Source of the DNA: Brooklawnia propionicigenes
GTDB taxonomy: Bacteria > Actinomycetota > Actinomycetes > Propionibacteriales > Propionibacteriaceae
NCBI RefSeq assembly: GCF_030297015.1
Contig: NZ_AP028056.1
Span: 1,126,939-1,190,938, forward strand
Direction: 5' to 3'
DNA length: 64,000 bases
Part shown: positions 62,135 to 64,000 of the stretch, piece by piece
How the letters are laid out: each line of letters opens with the position of its first letter
Position numbering within the stretch: the first letter of the stretch is position 1
Notes under the pieces: model-generated
What the model was told of the DNA's origin: nothing
Databases searched by the model: none
What the model saw: only the letters and a program-made list of their open reading frames with translations
Program-made: the position numbers and the translations under genes

Positions 62135-62563
62135 ATGAAACCAAGATCAGTGGTCATCGCCATGGCTGTTGCGGCCGGGTTCACCGCTGGGCTGACGGGC
62201 TGCACCCCGATCCCCGACTACACCTACGTGACCGTCACCTCGGCGAACCCCTGGATGCCTGGCACGCGAACCATGTGGGTCGTGCAGGGCACCGCCGTCG
62301 AGCGGACCGAGACATTCCCGGACGACGGGGTCGAGGCGAGCAGCACCCTCAACTACCAGTTGCTCGACCAACAGGCGTTCCTCAAGGCCGTCCATCGGGC
62401 ATTGAACGTCGAGCAGAACTCCCCGTGCATGGATGCCGTCGAGTTCACCGTGCAGGCGCGCGACGCCGAAGGCGGCCTCTACGGCAGCAACCTGCAACAG
62501 TGCGGCAACCAGCAGGAATACGTCGCAGATCTGCTGGATGCGCTCGACGCCGACCGGGCCTGA
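62135..62563 (+). CDS. Small lipoprotein, paralogue of the preceding one
   Basis: The ATG at 62135 has the strong ribosome binding site AGGAGGAAA and gives 142 residues with a lipobox LTGC. Shared features with the upstream gene are PDYxxVT, a tryptophan-containing strand followed by V-x-G-T, R-T-E/Q, an AF(L/V)xxVHxxL motif and paired Cys. The two probably arose by tandem duplication. Confidence 0.75.
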   Translation: MKPRSVVIAMAVAAGFTAGLTGCTPIPDYTYVTVTSANPWMPGTRTMWVVQGTAVERTETFPDDGVEASSTLNYQLLDQQAFLKAVHRALNVEQNSPCMDAVEFTVQARDAEGGLYGSNLQQCGNQQEYVADLLDALDADRA

Positions 62564-62593
62564 GCGGGGCCGGCCGCGTCCGCTCGGCCTCGG

Positions 62594-63328
62594 CTAGATG
62601 AGGATCAACGCGCCGGCGGCCACCACCGAGGTGAGCAGCGTGAGAATGTCGAAGGTGCGCTGCTTCACGCGTCCGATCACTGCGACGCCGATCACGGTGC
62701 CCAGTAGGACGACCGGAATCATCATCGCCGCCGTCGTCAGTACGCGCGGGGTGAACAGCCCCAAAGCCGCGGTCAGCGGAGTCTTGGAAACGTTCACGAT
62801 GAAGTAGAACCAGGCCGACGTGCCGAGGAAGCGCATCTTGTCGACCTTGGAGACCTGCAGATACAAGGCCATCACCGGGCCGGCCGCGTTCGCCGCCATC
62901 GTTGTGAAGCCGGCCGCCACCCCGGCACCGATCGTCAGCGCGCGAGGTGGACGAGTGTCGTCGCCGGCCACCGGCGGTTTGCGACGGGCGGTCACGGCGA
63001 GCTGGATGAGCACGGAGATCAGCAGGATCGCACCGATCGAACGTCGCAACATCAGATCGTTCACCACACGGATGAAGACCGCGCCGAGCAGCAGGCCGGG
63101 CAGCACGGACGGCAGCAGACTGCGCAGCATGCCCCAGTCGGCATTGCTCCGGTAGCGCAGCACCGCCACGATGTCACCGGTGATCAGCAGGAGCAGCGCG
63201 GCGGCGGTGGATTCCTTGGTGGGCATCACGAGCGCCATCAGCGCGACCGCCACCGAGCCGAGCCCGCCGAAGCTGGTCTTGGCGATGCCGATGATCAGCG
63301 CGGCAACGATCAGCGGCAGCCATTCCAT
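62594..63328 (-). CDS. TauE/SafE-family permease
   Basis: The ATG at 63328, after GGGAGGTG, gives 244 residues with 7-8 TM helices. IVAALIIGIAKTSFGGLGS and a second GVAAGFTTMAANAAGPVMA carry the two G-x-x-x-G-GG/AGP repeats of TauE/SafE permeases. It likely exports or imports a sulfur-containing or organic anion; the substrate is unknown. The longer upstream frame is a shadow. Confidence 0.85.
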   Translation of the reverse strand: MEWLPLIVAALIIGIAKTSFGGLGSVAVALMALVMPTKESTAAALLLLITGDIVAVLRYRSNADWGMLRSLLPSVLPGLLLGAVFIRVVNDLMLRRSIGAILLISVLIQLAVTARRKPPVAGDDTRPPRALTIGAGVAAGFTTMAANAAGPVMALYLQVSKVDKMRFLGTSAWFYFIVNVSKTPLTAALGLFTPRVLTTAAMMIPVVLLGTVIGVAVIGRVKQRTFDILTLLTSVVAAGALILI

Positions 63329-63378
63329 CAGACACCTCCCGGGGATGCGCGCCCCGTTCCGCGAACCCTCGGTGGAGA

Positions 63379-64000
63379 CTACTCCTGCGGGTCCGAGACC
63401 GGGGGCTCGTCTTCGCCGTCGGTCGGCTGCACTGCGGGATCGTCGGCGGCGAGTGACTCGTTGACCAGCGAATCGCGGTACGTCGCCGAAAGCACACTGT
63501 ACGGCCGCGACATCAGGGCGAGCACCGTGACGATCAACCCGATCAGGCTTGCCAACAGGAAAGCCAGGGCGATGCCCCGGGTGGTGCCCGCGCCCAGCAG
63601 CCAACCCAGCTGGTTGCGTCCGGCGTCGGAATTCATATAGGGAATCAGCCAGAATTCGGCGATCGGGCCGATCATCAGCGTGCTGATCGGGGCGGCGGCA
63701 AGTTCGATCGCCATCGCGAAGCCGAAGACCCGTCCCTGCTGGACGAATGGCACCACCTTCTGCAGCACGGTCTGCTCGGAGGCCTCCGCGAAGGTGACCA
63801 GACCCATGTAGATGAAACAGCCGATGGCCAGCAACGCGATCGATTCACGAATGGGCAGGATCGCCGCAACGGTCCACATGGCGATGTTGACCAGCAACAA
63901 GGTGCGCACCGGATTGACGCCCAGACCCGTACGGGAGATGATCATGCCGCCGAGGATGAAGCCGATGCTGCACACCCCCCATAAGATGCCCCAGGCCTGC
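63379..64000 (-). CDS. MFS transporter, C-terminal part (5' end outside window)
   Basis: The frame is open to the end of the window; about 206 C-terminal residues are seen. At least five TM helices are visible (for example ILGGMIISRTGLGV, LLLVNIAMWTVAAILP, ALLAIGCFIYMGLVTFAE and ALAFLLASLIGLIVTVLALM), with VPFVQQGRVFGFAMAIE between them, as in macrolide-efflux-like MFS proteins. The tail is acidic. The substrate is unknown. Confidence 0.75.
   Translation of the reverse strand, partial: QAWGILWGVCSIGFILGGMIISRTGLGVNPVRTLLLVNIAMWTVAAILPIRESIALLAIGCFIYMGLVTFAEASEQTVLQKVVPFVQQGRVFGFAMAIELAAAPISTLMIGPIAEFWLIPYMNSDAGRNQLGWLLGAGTTRGIALAFLLASLIGLIVTVLALMSRPYSVLSATYRDSLVNESLAADDPAVQPTDGEDEPPVSDPQE

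Overview
The window comes from a GC-rich actinobacterium. The sequence suggests Actinomycetota and the style of the chromosomal genes would fit Propionibacteriaceae, but nothing here fixes the genus. Supporting signs are high GC with ATGA/GTGA-coupled start-stop overlaps, GTG and TTG starts, an SCO6880-type conjugation operon, a DtxR/IdeR-like iron box, and SpaA-type LPXTG pili with a class C sortase.

Positions 1 to about 42,547 are the right part of an integrative and conjugative element (ICE). A tyrosine integrase (40,970-42,328, minus strand), an excisionase-like HTH protein (39,765-39,992) and a tRNA-Ser-like 3' fragment (42,508-42,547) mark its right end. The intact tRNA, the relaxase and the coupling protein are not visible and would lie left of the window. 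From left to right the element holds: (a) a DISARM-like defence pair, an Eco57I-type methyltransferase cut by the window edge and a 1763-residue helicase/DUF1998-like/Vsr-like protein; (b) a type IV secretion operon on the minus strand, running from a regulator near 19.3 kb to a peptidoglycan hydrolase at 6.4 kb, with a small protein, a ParA-like ATPase, a pilin-like protein, a one-TM protein, a VirB6/TrbL-like protein, a 77-aa protein, an SCO6880-family protein and a VirB4-like ATPase; (c) cargo inserted inside that operon (10.7-15.0 kb): an intact IS5-family element and a translationally coupled pair, a PD-(D/E)XK-like protein plus an unrecognised 491-aa protein; (d) a second accessory block (19.6-27.4 kb) with three unrecognised or weakly recognised proteins and a Hachiman-like nuclease/helicase pair; (e) a nearly gapless 11-kb Tad pilus locus (27.7-38.7 kb), headed in transcription order by a lipoprotein and a secreted protein and ended by a LysM/BTAD fusion; (f) a control region with a winged-helix regulator, the excisionase, two small zinc-ribbon proteins and a small membrane protein next to the integrase.

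Several lesions sit in the conjugation operon: a frameshift in a C7 run of the SCO6880-like gene, an in-frame amber codon near the start of the regulator, and the cargo/IS insertion between the VirB6-like and SCO6880-like genes. If real, they suggest an element whose transfer functions are decaying while it still carries at least two recognisable antiphage modules and one candidate new one.

From 42.55 kb to the end the DNA looks chromosomal: a PH-domain protein, a POT-family peptide transporter, an iron-regulated siderophore-interacting reductase, a Gfo/Idh/MocA oxidoreductase, a DHA1-type efflux pump, a 1212-aa HTH-NTPase-TM-WD40 protein, a sortase-assembled pilus locus (class C sortase, backbone pilin, large tip-like pilin) with a divergent LuxR-type regulator, a Nudix hydrolase, a GH13 glycosidase, two related small lipoproteins, a TauE/SafE permease and the C-terminal part of an MFS transporter.
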